Shown here piece after piece: positions 25,596-34,087 of a stretch of DNA of 64,000 bases; position 1 is the first letter of the stretch; each line of letters begins with the position of its first letter. A program made the position numbers and the translations under genes. A model generated the notes under the pieces. It was given only the letters and a program-made list of their open reading frames with translations, did no database searches and had not been told where the DNA came from. The DNA lies in contig JAIUOC010000001.1 in the NCBI GenBank assembly GCA_020161265.1, forward strand, positions 434,001 through 498,000, written 5' to 3'. Origin of the DNA: Chloroflexota bacterium. GTDB taxonomy: Bacteria > Chloroflexota > Chloroflexia > Chloroflexales > Herpetosiphonaceae.

Positions 25596-28349
25596 ATGAC
25601 CCCAGAACAACGCGCCCGTCAGAATATTGATGCTCAACTCGAAGCCGCTGGTTGGATCGTCCAAGATTATCAAACGCGGAATCTGACTGCTGGTCAAGGC
25701 ATTGCGGTTCGTGAATTTCCCTTGGTACAGGGCTTTGCCGATTATTTATTATTTGTGGATAAACGCTCAATTGGGGTCTTAGAAGCCAAGCCTGAAGGTA
25801 CACCATTAAGCGGGGTGGAGATTCAGTCGCGGACCTATAGCCAACGCTTACCAGCAACGCTCCAGGCTGACAGTTGGGGGTTGATCTTTCTCTACGATAG
25901 CAACGGCAAACAAACCCAATGCACCGATCTGCGTGATCCTGCGCCGCGTGCTCGGCCAGTCTTTGGATTTCATCAGCCTCAAACCTTGCGCACATGGGCC
26001 GAAGCAACAACCTCGTTACGCCAACGCTTGCGCAATCTGGTCACGCAACATCCGCTCAGCGCCATGAATGGGCAGTTGTGGAAGCCGCAAGCTGATGCAA
26101 TTAGCCAGCTAGAACTTTCGCTGGCCGATAATCGCCCACGTTCGCTGATTCAGATGGCAACTGGCAGCGGCAAAACCTTTGTGATGGTTTCGGAGATTTA
26201 TCGGCTGGTAAAGTTTGCCAAGGTCGATCGGGTGTTGTTTTTGGTCGATCGCAATAACCTTGGCCGCCAAGCGCTCAATGCGTTTCAGCAATACGCTACG
26301 CCCGACGATGGCCGCAAATTTACCGAGTTGTATCCAGTTCAGCTGCTCCAAGGCCCGCAGATCGATAAAAGTGCCAAGGTCTGTATTACAACGATTCAGC
26401 GCTTGTATGCAATGTTGATGAACCAAGCCTACCCCGACGCCGAGACCGAGGAAGCTTCGCTGTTTGAGCAGGATGGCCCAACAACTGAGCAATTTGTGAG
26501 CTACAACCAGCAGATTCCGATTGAAATGTTCGATGTGATTGTGACCGATGAATGCCATCGCTCAATTTATAACGTTTGGCGGCAGGTGCTGGAGTATTTC
26601 GATGCCTTCTTGATTGGCTTAACCGCAACGCCTTCAGCCCAAACCTTTGGTTTTTTCAATCAGAATTTGGTTATGGAATATACCCGCCAGCAAGCGGTCG
26701 CCGATGGGGTCAATGTCGATGGCGATGTCTTTCGGATTCGCACGCTGATCGGGACCCAAGGCAGCACGGTTGAGGCCGAGCATTATGTCGATTATCGCAG
26801 CCGCGAAACGCGCCAAGTTCGTTGGGAAAAGCTCGATGAGGATGTGCAGTATAGCGCCGCCGACCTTGATCGCGATGTCGTGGCGATCGATCAGATTCGC
26901 ACGGTGCTTGAGGTGTTTCGCGATGCCTTGTTTACCACGATGTTTCCAGAGCGCAGTGGCAATATCGTGCCTAAAACCTTGATTTTTGCCAAAAGTGATA
27001 ATCACGCTGAGGATATTGTGCGGATCGCCCGTGAGGTTTTTGCCAAGGGCAATGATTTTTGCCAAAAAATTACCTATCGCTCGGCGGGCAAGCCCGAGGA
27101 GTTGATTAGCCAATTTCGCAATAGTTATTACCCACGGATCGCCGTTACCGTCGATATGATCGCTACTGGCACCGATATCAAGCCGCTTGAGGTGGTGTTG
27201 TTTATGCGTTCGGTCGAATCACGCGTGCTGTTTGAGCAAATGATCGGGCGCGGAACCCGCGTGATCAGCGCCAGCGATTTGCAAGAGGTGACCAGCGATG
27301 CGCTGGCCAAAACCCGCTTTGTGATTATTGATGCAGTTGGCGTGATTGAACGCAATAAATTTGATACCCAATCGCTAGAGCAGAAGCCGAGCACAAGTCT
27401 AGCTGATTTGCTTGAGTTGCTCGCTAGCGGTAGTCGTGATCCTGAGGTGATGTTAACGGTCGCCGGACGAATCGCCCGCCTTGATCGCCAACTGACCGAC
27501 AATCAACGCTATCAACTTGAGCGCACGCTTGGCCAGCGCTTGGCGCAATTGAGTGCGGCGTTGCTGGATGCCTGTTCCGCTGATGCGATTCTGGCCAATG
27601 CGCAGGAGCGTTTTCAAATCGCCGAGCCAACTCCAGGTCAGTTGGATGCCGTCGCCGAGGAGTTAGCCAGCCTAGCACTCGAACCCCTGTACGATCCAAT
27701 CATTCGCAACGCCTTGCTGGCTGCCCGCGCCCAACGTGAGCAATTGATCGATCACCTCAGCCGTGATCAAGTTCGCGAGGCTGGTTTTAGCAGTATTTCC
27801 AAGGACCATGCGCTGCAAAAAGTTCAGCAATTTCAAGATTTTGTGGCGCAAAACCGCAATTCGATCACCGCCCTGCAAATGTTGTACAATCAACCGTATG
27901 CCTTGCGTTCGTTGAGCTTGCAGCATTTACAAGAATTAAGCGAGGCTTTGGCGACAGCCCAGCTATTGCCGCTTGAAATATGGGAATCGTATCGCCGAAC
28001 TGGTAAAGCGACGGTGGTGAATCCCCAAACAACGTTGACCGATTTGATTTCGTTGGTTGGCAGCGTGGTCAATCCTGAACAAGCTTTAGTGCCCTTTCCC
28101 AGCCTGATTGCTCAACGCATGCAAACATGGCTAGCCGAACAAGCCGCCGCTGGCATCAACTTCAGCCAGCAACAACGCTGGTGGCTCGACCAAATCGCCA
28201 ATCATATTGGCCTAAGTTTGCAAATTCAAGCCAAAGATTTGGGCCACGGCGCGTTTGCCGATGCTGGCGGTGTCGTGGCTTTGGAGCGAGCATTTGGCAG
28301 CAGTTGGAAAACGCTCTTGATTGAGGTGCAACGGGCCTTGGTTGGGTAG
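25596..28349 (+). CDS. hsdR: Type I restriction enzyme R subunit
   Basis: A 917-aa motor/nuclease subunit. The N-terminal PD-(D/E)xK nuclease keeps Asp49 and Glu63-Ala-Lys65. SF2 helicase motifs are complete: motif I ATGSGKT (188-194), II DECH (318-321), III LTATP, and [10 protein letters not shown] near 550. The C-terminal helical domain binds the methylase core. Length is below EcoKI-type HsdR (about 1170) but normal for the shorter family branch. GGAGGAG precedes the ATG. It is the first gene of the hsdR-hsdS-X-hsdM locus; transcription likely runs through all four. It cuts unmethylated foreign DNA after translocation. Confidence 0.93.
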   Translation: MTPEQRARQNIDAQLEAAGWIVQDYQTRNLTAGQGIAVREFPLVQGFADYLLFVDKRSIGVLEAKPEGTPLSGVEIQSRTYSQRLPATLQADSWGLIFLYDSNGKQTQCTDLRDPAPRARPVFGFHQPQTLRTWAEATTSLRQRLRNLVTQHPLSAMNGQLWKPQADAISQLELSLADNRPRSLIQMATGSGKTFVMVSEIYRLVKFAKVDRVLFLVDRNNLGRQALNAFQQYATPDDGRKFTELYPVQLLQGPQIDKSAKVCITTIQRLYAMLMNQAYPDAETEEASLFEQDGPTTEQFVSYNQQIPIEMFDVIVTDECHRSIYNVWRQVLEYFDAFLIGLTATPSAQTFGFFNQNLVMEYTRQQAVADGVNVDGDVFRIRTLIGTQGSTVEAEHYVDYRSRETRQVRWEKLDEDVQYSAADLDRDVVAIDQIRTVLEVFRDALFTTMFPERSGNIVPKTLIFAKSDNHAEDIVRIAREVFAKGNDFCQKITYRSAGKPEELISQFRNSYYPRIAVTVDMIATGTDIKPLEVVLFMRSVESRVLFEQMIGRGTRVISASDLQEVTSDALAKTRFVIIDAVGVIERNKFDTQSLEQKPSTSLADLLELLASGSRDPEVMLTVAGRIARLDRQLTDNQRYQLERTLGQRLAQLSAALLDACSADAILANAQERFQIAEPTPGQLDAVAEELASLALEPLYDPIIRNALLAARAQREQLIDHLSRDQVREAGFSSISKDHALQKVQQFQDFVAQNRNSITALQMLYNQPYALRSLSLQHLQELSEALATAQLLPLEIWESYRRTGKATVVNPQTTLTDLISLVGSVVNPEQALVPFPSLIAQRMQTWLAEQAAAGINFSQQQRWWLDQIANHIGLSLQIQAKDLGHGAFADAGGVVALERAFGSSWKTLLIEVQRALVG

Positions 28350-28350
28350 T

Positions 28351-28457
28351 GGGTTGGGGGTTGGGGATTGGTTGTTGGGGGTTGGGGATTGGTTGTTGGG
28401 GGTTGGGGATTGGTTGTTGGGGTCGGGGATTGGTTGTTGGGGGTTGGGGATCGGTTG
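28351..28457 (+). repeat. G-rich 21-bp tandem repeat between hsdR and hsdS
   Basis: About five copies of a 21-bp unit (GGGGATTGGTTGTTGGGGGTT with variants; one copy is 20 bp) fill the gap right after the hsdR stop. The strand is almost pure G and T with many GGG/GGGG tracts, so it can form G-quadruplexes in the RNA and DNA. Minus-strand frames through it give a low-complexity Pro-Asn-Gln peptide, not a gene. A related C-rich repeat lies at 38267-38300. Confidence 0.85.
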
Positions 28458-28551
28458 GTTCATCCTTCATCCCTCCTCCCTCATCCTTCCCATATCCTTC
28501 CTTAATCAAGAGTTAGGGTGGCGAAGCCAGAGATTATAGGAGTATTCGTTC

Positions 28552-30033
28552 GTGTCACAACACACAGCAACATTGCCGCCACTGCCTGAGGGCTGGGTTT
28601 GGACTACTTTGGGTGAAGTATCAAATATAAATATGGGACAATCTCCCCCATCAGAAACATATAATACTGAACATATAGGATTACCCTTTTTTCAAGGCAA
28701 AGCTGATTTTGGTGCTTTATATCCAAGTATTGTTAAGTGGTGCTCTGAGCCACTCAAAATCGCTGAGAGACATGATATTCTCGTGTCTGTTCGTGCGCCT
28801 GTTGGTCCAACTAACTTATCTCCTACCAAAATCTGTATAGGCCGAGGTTTGGCTGCAATCAGAATGTATAATTCAATCCCTTATCTTTATGGACTTTATT
28901 TTATTCGAGCAAACGAGGATTTTTTACAGTCAAAAGCCACAGGAACCACATTTAGCTCTATTAGTGGGCAAGTGCTTAATACCATGCCCTTTCCACTTGC
29001 CCCACTCGCTGAGCAAACGCGAATTGTTGAGGCGCTCGAAACCCTATTTACCCAGCTTGATGCTGGTGTGCAAGCCTTGAAACGCAGCCAAGCCAACCTA
29101 CAACGCTATCGCGCAGCGGTGTTAAAGGCCGCTTGTGAGGGCACGTTGGTCGCTCAAGACCCCAACGACGAGCCAGCCAGCCAATTGCTAACGCGGATTT
29201 TGGCCGAACGCTACGCCCGCTGGGAAGCAACTGAACATGCCAAGGGCAAAATGCCCATGCCCAGCAACTACAAAGCACCACAATCGCCTGATACCAGCAA
29301 TCTACCGGATTTACCTGAGGGTTGGGTTTGGGCAAGTTTAGAACAGATTTCATCAAAAGTTGTTGATGGAACGCATCATTCACCAATAAACACAATTGAA
29401 GGAGATTATAAATATATAACCGCAAAAAACATAAAGGAGTATGGAATAGACTTATCTGATGTCACATTCGTAACAGAATCTATTCACAACTCCATATATA
29501 GTCGATGTAATCCAGAAAATGGTGATATTTTATATATAAAAGATGGTGCGACTACTGGTATTGCAACAATAAATAATTTAGATGAACCTTTTTCTCTATT
29601 ATCAAGTGTAGCACTAATTAAAACATCAAAAAATATCAATAATGCATTTATAGTTTATATTTTGCGCTCCCCATTTATCTATCAAAGAATACGAAATGAT
29701 ATGGCGGGCGTAGCTATTACACGTATTACATTGAAAATATTAAATAACGTTATTATCCCACTTCCACCACTCGCTGAGCAAGCGCGAATTGTCGCAGAAG
29801 TTGAACGGCGTTTATCGGTCGTTCAAGCGCTTGAAGCCACGCTTGAGGCCAACCTTGCACGGGCCGAGCGCCTACGCCAAAGCATACTCAAGCAGGCGTT
29901 TAGCGGCCAGCTTGTGCCCCAAGATCCTCGCGACGAGCCAGCCAGCCTGCTGCTCGAACAGATTCAGGCCGAACGAGCGCCAGCGCCAAAAAGCCTCAAG
30001 CAGCGCAACCAAACCCGCATGGATCTGGAATAG
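28552..30033 (+). CDS. hsdS: Type I restriction-modification S (specificity) subunit
   Basis: A 493-aa subunit that selects the two halves of the DNA target. It has the usual two-fold repeat: PEGWVWTTLGEV near 13 and PEGWVWASLEQI near 259 open the two target-recognition domains, and PLAEQTRIVEAL near 160 and PLAEQARIVAEV near 407 open the two conserved helical spacers. Both recognition domains (about 28610-28990 and 29330-29760) are strongly A+T-rich, while the conserved regions are like the host, a mosaic expected from domain exchange. The start is GTG 28552, after TAGGAG. Confidence 0.93.
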   Translation: MSQHTATLPPLPEGWVWTTLGEVSNINMGQSPPSETYNTEHIGLPFFQGKADFGALYPSIVKWCSEPLKIAERHDILVSVRAPVGPTNLSPTKICIGRGLAAIRMYNSIPYLYGLYFIRANEDFLQSKATGTTFSSISGQVLNTMPFPLAPLAEQTRIVEALETLFTQLDAGVQALKRSQANLQRYRAAVLKAACEGTLVAQDPNDEPASQLLTRILAERYARWEATEHAKGKMPMPSNYKAPQSPDTSNLPDLPEGWVWASLEQISSKVVDGTHHSPINTIEGDYKYITAKNIKEYGIDLSDVTFVTESIHNSIYSRCNPENGDILYIKDGATTGIATINNLDEPFSLLSSVALIKTSKNINNAFIVYILRSPFIYQRIRNDMAGVAITRITLKILNNVIIPLPPLAEQARIVAEVERRLSVVQALEATLEANLARAERLRQSILKQAFSGQLVPQDPRDEPASLLLEQIQAERAPAPKSLKQRNQTRMDLE

Positions 30034-30056
30034 CTGATGCAGCATTGGAGCGTTTT

Positions 30057-32468
30057 ATGACTGATCCTATCGCCACTGCCTCGCTGGCAGCAATGTTGAT
30101 CCAACAAGGTTGGCAGCCCGATGATCTCTTGCCAAGCAGCGTGCTGCCCGATACTGGGCTGGTCGTGGGTTGCCAGCGCTACCCGGTGGCTTGGGCGCTT
30201 GATTTGCCCGCCCAACCTCCTACGCCTGCGACCCAAAGCCAACTGATCGACACGCTGGTTGCCGCCTATCCTAGCCTCAACTATGGCATTGTGCGCGGCC
30301 AAACCCTGATGAGCTGGCAAGCGGGCAACTTGACCACCATCGAAAAACTACCCAGCCCCAGCCAAGTGCAGCAAGCCTTGGGCATCAATGACGACCTGCG
30401 CTGTGCGCCAGTCAGCGCCAAAGCCGTGCCCTTGACCAACGCCCAACGGCTGGCATTGCAAGCCATGCTTGATCAACTGGTGCAGCCCAGCAATCGCAGC
30501 AGCGTGATTATGCCCAGCGAAACCGGCAAAACCAGCATTATCAGCCATTTGCTGGCCAAACTAGTGCATAGCAGCGTGGCGGCGATTGTCTATATTGTGG
30601 CAACCAGCAAACTAGCGGCAACCTGGCATGATCAACTCAAGCAGCAGGGCATTGCAGCGGGCACATGGAAGGGCAAACAAAAACTGATTATCAGCCCAAT
30701 GAGTGAACTGGCCGCCAATATCCAGCGCATCAGCGCCCAAACCGTAGTTATCGCCGATCTAGTTAGCCCAAGCGAGGCCCAAACCGCGACCTTGGCGAAA
30801 CTCAGCGCCCAGCGCATGCTCAGCATCATTCAAATTCCGCCGCGTACCCACAATAGCGCGGTATTTGGCCCAGTGATCTATAGCCTTTCGCTGGCCGATA
30901 GTTTTGCGGCAGCTCGCCAAACCCCGCCCACAGGCTTTCAATCAATGCCTATGGCCGATCTTGCCAGCGTCAAAGCCGGCCTTGTGCGGGTATTGCCCAA
31001 CATCGCGCCCAGCCATGCCGCCGATAGTGTCACGGTGATTAATCCGAGTGCTGTGCGCCCAGATGGCAGCCTTGATCACGAGCGTTTTCGCACACTCTCG
31101 CTGGCGGCAGTGTTGCGCGATAACCAACTTGAAACGCTGCCCAAAAGTGCCCTGTTACAACCAAACGATCTATTGATTAATACCGTGCCCCAAAGCGACG
31201 ATCGGATTGCAATTGGCACAGTGCCAAGCGATCTACCACAGCCCAGCATGGCGACAGGCCGGATTGTGGTTGTTCGCCCGCATGATCCGCAGCAACAGCA
31301 AGTGCTCCAGCAGTTTTTACAATCGAGCGTTGGCCAAGATTACCTACGCGATGAAGTTGCCCACACCACGAGCGCCGCCCAGCGCATCGAGCGGATTCAG
31401 CGGCAAACGATCTTTCTGCCCCAAACCTCGGTCGAGCCAGATAGCCCGCCAGTTGTTGCCGAAACTCTACCCAGCGGCTTGGGTGATATCGCCCGTTTGA
31501 GCCGCAACATCGAGGAAGTGCTAGCCTCGCTCAAACAATGGGCCAATCAAGGCTTGGTTGATCTCGATGAGCAACAGCGCCAAACAATTGGGCTTGAGCT
31601 AAATCACATGAGCAAAAGCATCTTGCCGCGGTCGCTTGACGAGCGGGTTGCTCAATACCCAACCCCGATCGCCGTGGCCTACCAACGCTTTGTTGAATCG
31701 CGCTTTGAACCCTACAAACGCATGCTCTGTTTGCGCGATTTATTCGAATCGGTGGCATTTTTTATCTATCATGTTGTCTTGGCCGATGCCATTCATCGTT
31801 TGCCCAAGAACCACTATAAAATTTCCAAAGACCTGAACGAGGCCTACAAAGGCTTCTCAACCGCCAACCGCATGAAATATGTCCAAGCGGTGCTGAAAAT
31901 TGCCGCTCAGAATGCTGGGCGCGATTTGTTCATGCCCGAGTTGCTTGAGCCGCAAATTCATGAAAATATCAAACGGCTGCAATCTGATTTTCGCAACGCG
32001 TTTTCGCATCAGATTACGCCCAGCCCCAAGCAAGCCCAAAAAGTCATTGCCGAGTACGAGCCGCTGGCAATCGACATTCTCGAAAAAATGAGCTTTCTCG
32101 AAAACTACAAGCTGATTCGAGCCGAATCGTACACCCAGCGCCATGGCACACTCTATGGCAAAATCGAGCACTACATTGGCCCAGTTAGCCGCATCGATGA
32201 ACTCAGCGATATGACCATGATCGATGATAAACACCTAGTTTTAGTCAACCCCGATGGCCAATACCTGTGCGTTTATCCGTTTTATCAGGTGCTCGATGTG
32301 CATGTGACCTACGATGCAGGCCAACGAATCGATAGCTATGTCTGCTTTTACAAACAGCGCAAAAAAGACGAAGGCTATCTCGAATACGAAACGATCAATG
32401 GCGAATTTGTTGTGCGCGATGCAGCGGCACTCGATCCATTCGATGCCTTAGTTGCCCGCTTGAAATAG
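30057..32468 (+). CDS. hsd-locus protein X: decayed helicase + HsdS-like module + HEPN-like C-terminus
   Basis: An 803-aa protein that I do not recognise as a named family. Residues 1-110 recall the N-terminal domain of HsdR. Residues 115-300 follow the RecA1 lobe of an SF2 helicase, with a Q-motif (LTNAQRLALQ), an altered motif I (MPSETGKTS; G157-K158-T159 kept, first Gly replaced by Met152) and a lost DExx box (VVIADLVSP). Residues 366-456 resemble an HsdS half (LLQPNDLL, SMATGRIVVVRP, RIQRQTIFLP). From about 540 the protein is helical and carries RNAFSH at 646-651, the RNxxxH motif of HEPN ribonucleases. ATG 30057 is used; an upstream TTG would add four residues. It starts 23 nt after hsdS and ends 13 nt before hsdM. 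A guard/abortive-infection role is inferred. Confidence 0.75.
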   Translation: MTDPIATASLAAMLIQQGWQPDDLLPSSVLPDTGLVVGCQRYPVAWALDLPAQPPTPATQSQLIDTLVAAYPSLNYGIVRGQTLMSWQAGNLTTIEKLPSPSQVQQALGINDDLRCAPVSAKAVPLTNAQRLALQAMLDQLVQPSNRSSVIMPSETGKTSIISHLLAKLVHSSVAAIVYIVATSKLAATWHDQLKQQGIAAGTWKGKQKLIISPMSELAANIQRISAQTVVIADLVSPSEAQTATLAKLSAQRMLSIIQIPPRTHNSAVFGPVIYSLSLADSFAAARQTPPTGFQSMPMADLASVKAGLVRVLPNIAPSHAADSVTVINPSAVRPDGSLDHERFRTLSLAAVLRDNQLETLPKSALLQPNDLLINTVPQSDDRIAIGTVPSDLPQPSMATGRIVVVRPHDPQQQQVLQQFLQSSVGQDYLRDEVAHTTSAAQRIERIQRQTIFLPQTSVEPDSPPVVAETLPSGLGDIARLSRNIEEVLASLKQWANQGLVDLDEQQRQTIGLELNHMSKSILPRSLDERVAQYPTPIAVAYQRFVESRFEPYKRMLCLRDLFESVAFFIYHVVLADAIHRLPKNHYKISKDLNEAYKGFSTANRMKYVQAVLKIAAQNAGRDLFMPELLEPQIHENIKRLQSDFRNAFSHQITPSPKQAQKVIAEYEPLAIDILEKMSFLENYKLIRAESYTQRHGTLYGKIEHYIGPVSRIDELSDMTMIDDKHLVLVNPDGQYLCVYPFYQVLDVHVTYDAGQRIDSYVCFYKQRKKDEGYLEYETINGEFVVRDAAALDPFDALVARLK

Positions 32469-32481
32469 AAGGAATCCCAGT

Positions 32482-33972
32482 TTGAGCACTCAATCAGCGA
32501 CAATTGTCCAACGGTTATGGAATTATTGTAATGTTCTGCGTGATGATGGCGTTTCATATGGTGATTATGTCGAGCAATTGACCTATCTGCTGTTCTTGAA
32601 AATGGCCCAAGAGCAACGCCACTACTACGATATTGCTGGCTTGATTCCCGAAGCATATAGCTGGGCTAGCCTGTTGCCATTGGCGGGCGACGAACTTGAA
32701 ATTCAATATCGACACCTCTTGAGCGAGCTAGGCAAAGGGATTGGGCTACGGGCGACAATTTTCCGCAAAGCCCAAAATCGCATTCAAGACCCAGCCAAAT
32801 TACGCCGTTTGATCGACCTGATCGACAGCGAAACCTGGATTGGGCTTGATATCGACGTGAAGGGCGACATTTACGAAGGCCTGTTGGAAAAAAACGCCCA
32901 AGATACCAAATCGGGTGCAGGCCAATATTTCACCCCACGCCCGTTAATTCAAGCGATTGTCGATGTGATGCAACCAAGCATCAACGACACGATTTGTGAT
33001 CCGGCTTGTGGCACTGGCGGCTTTTTGCTAGCAGCCCACGACTATATTCGCCAGCACAACCAACTCAACAGCCTCGATCAACAAAAACTTGATAACGAGG
33101 TGATTGCAGGCTGGGAGATTGTCGATAACACGGCGCGGCTGTGTTTGATGAATCTCTATTTGCATGGCATTGGCAGTGGCCGCGAGAGCAGCCCAATTAT
33201 GGTTGGCGATAGTTTAGCCAGCGAGCCGCAAGCCCGCTTCTCCATGATTTTGTCGAATCCCCCATTTGGCAAAAAGAGCAGCGTCACGATTATGAACGAC
33301 AAGGGCGAATCGAAAAAAGAAACCCAAATTGTTACCCGCAACGATTTTCTGGCGACCACCAGCAACAAACAACTTAATTTTATCCAGCACATCAAGACCT
33401 TGCTTGAAATTCATGGCCGAGCGGCTGTGGTTTTGCCCGATAACGTCTTGTTTGAAGGTGGGGCGGGCGAAACGATTCGGCGGCGTTTATTGCAAGAATG
33501 CGACGTGCATACCTTGGTGCGGCTGCCAACTGGCATTTTTTATGCCCAAGGAGTCAAGGCGAATGTCCTATTTTTCGACAAAAAGCCCCAACGTGAAAGC
33601 CCATGGACCAGCGATCTATGGATTTACGACCTGCGAACCAACCAAAACTTTACGCTCAAAGAACGACCATTGATGCGCTCCGATCTTGATGAATTTGTCG
33701 CATGCTACAACCCAAGCAATCGCCGTGAGCGCCAAGCAACCTGGTCAGAGCACAACCCCAACGGGCGTTGGCGCAAATATAGCTACCACGATCTGCTAGC
33801 CCGCGATAAAGTTAGCCTCGATATTTTCTGGCTACGCGACGAATCGCTTGAACAAAGCGCCAATCTCCCCAGCCCCGACGTGTTGGCCGCTGAAATCATG
33901 GATGATCTCCAAGCGGCGCTTGAGCAATTTAGCGCGATTGCCGACGCTTTAGGCGATGGTGATGCTCGATGA
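32482..33972 (+). CDS. hsdM: Type I restriction-modification M (DNA adenine methylase) subunit
   Basis: A 496-aa N6-adenine methyltransferase. The AdoMet-binding motif is DPACGTGGF (173-181) and the catalytic motif is NPPF (259-262). The N-terminal helical HsdM_N domain (about 8-130) and the TPRPLIQAIVDVM segment before motif I are typical. The start is TTG 32482 following AGAAGGAA; no better start is nearby. It is the last gene of the locus, where hsdM usually comes first or directly precedes hsdS, so the order here is unusual. With HsdS it methylates and protects host DNA. Confidence 0.93.
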   Translation: MSTQSATIVQRLWNYCNVLRDDGVSYGDYVEQLTYLLFLKMAQEQRHYYDIAGLIPEAYSWASLLPLAGDELEIQYRHLLSELGKGIGLRATIFRKAQNRIQDPAKLRRLIDLIDSETWIGLDIDVKGDIYEGLLEKNAQDTKSGAGQYFTPRPLIQAIVDVMQPSINDTICDPACGTGGFLLAAHDYIRQHNQLNSLDQQKLDNEVIAGWEIVDNTARLCLMNLYLHGIGSGRESSPIMVGDSLASEPQARFSMILSNPPFGKKSSVTIMNDKGESKKETQIVTRNDFLATTSNKQLNFIQHIKTLLEIHGRAAVVLPDNVLFEGGAGETIRRRLLQECDVHTLVRLPTGIFYAQGVKANVLFFDKKPQRESPWTSDLWIYDLRTNQNFTLKERPLMRSDLDEFVACYNPSNRRERQATWSEHNPNGRWRKYSYHDLLARDKVSLDIFWLRDESLEQSANLPSPDVLAAEIMDDLQAALEQFSAIADALGDGDAR

Positions 33973-34087
33973 GGGATCAGGAATCAGGGGTTGGGGGAGT
34001 GTTTTTTCATCCCTCATCCCTCATCCTTAACTCAAGCTGTGGGTATAATGTTGGGTAACTTGTAACCAACATCTTGGAAGGAAGGCT

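Noticed and set aside
28351-28457. Tandem repeats as a CRISPR array
   Set aside because: Units are contiguous 21-bp copies without unique spacers, and no cas genes are present.
28162-28509. Minus-strand open frame with Pro-Asn-Gln repeats across the hsdR end
   Set aside because: It is the reverse reading of the G-rich tandem repeat and of hsdR codons; low complexity, no ribosome site.
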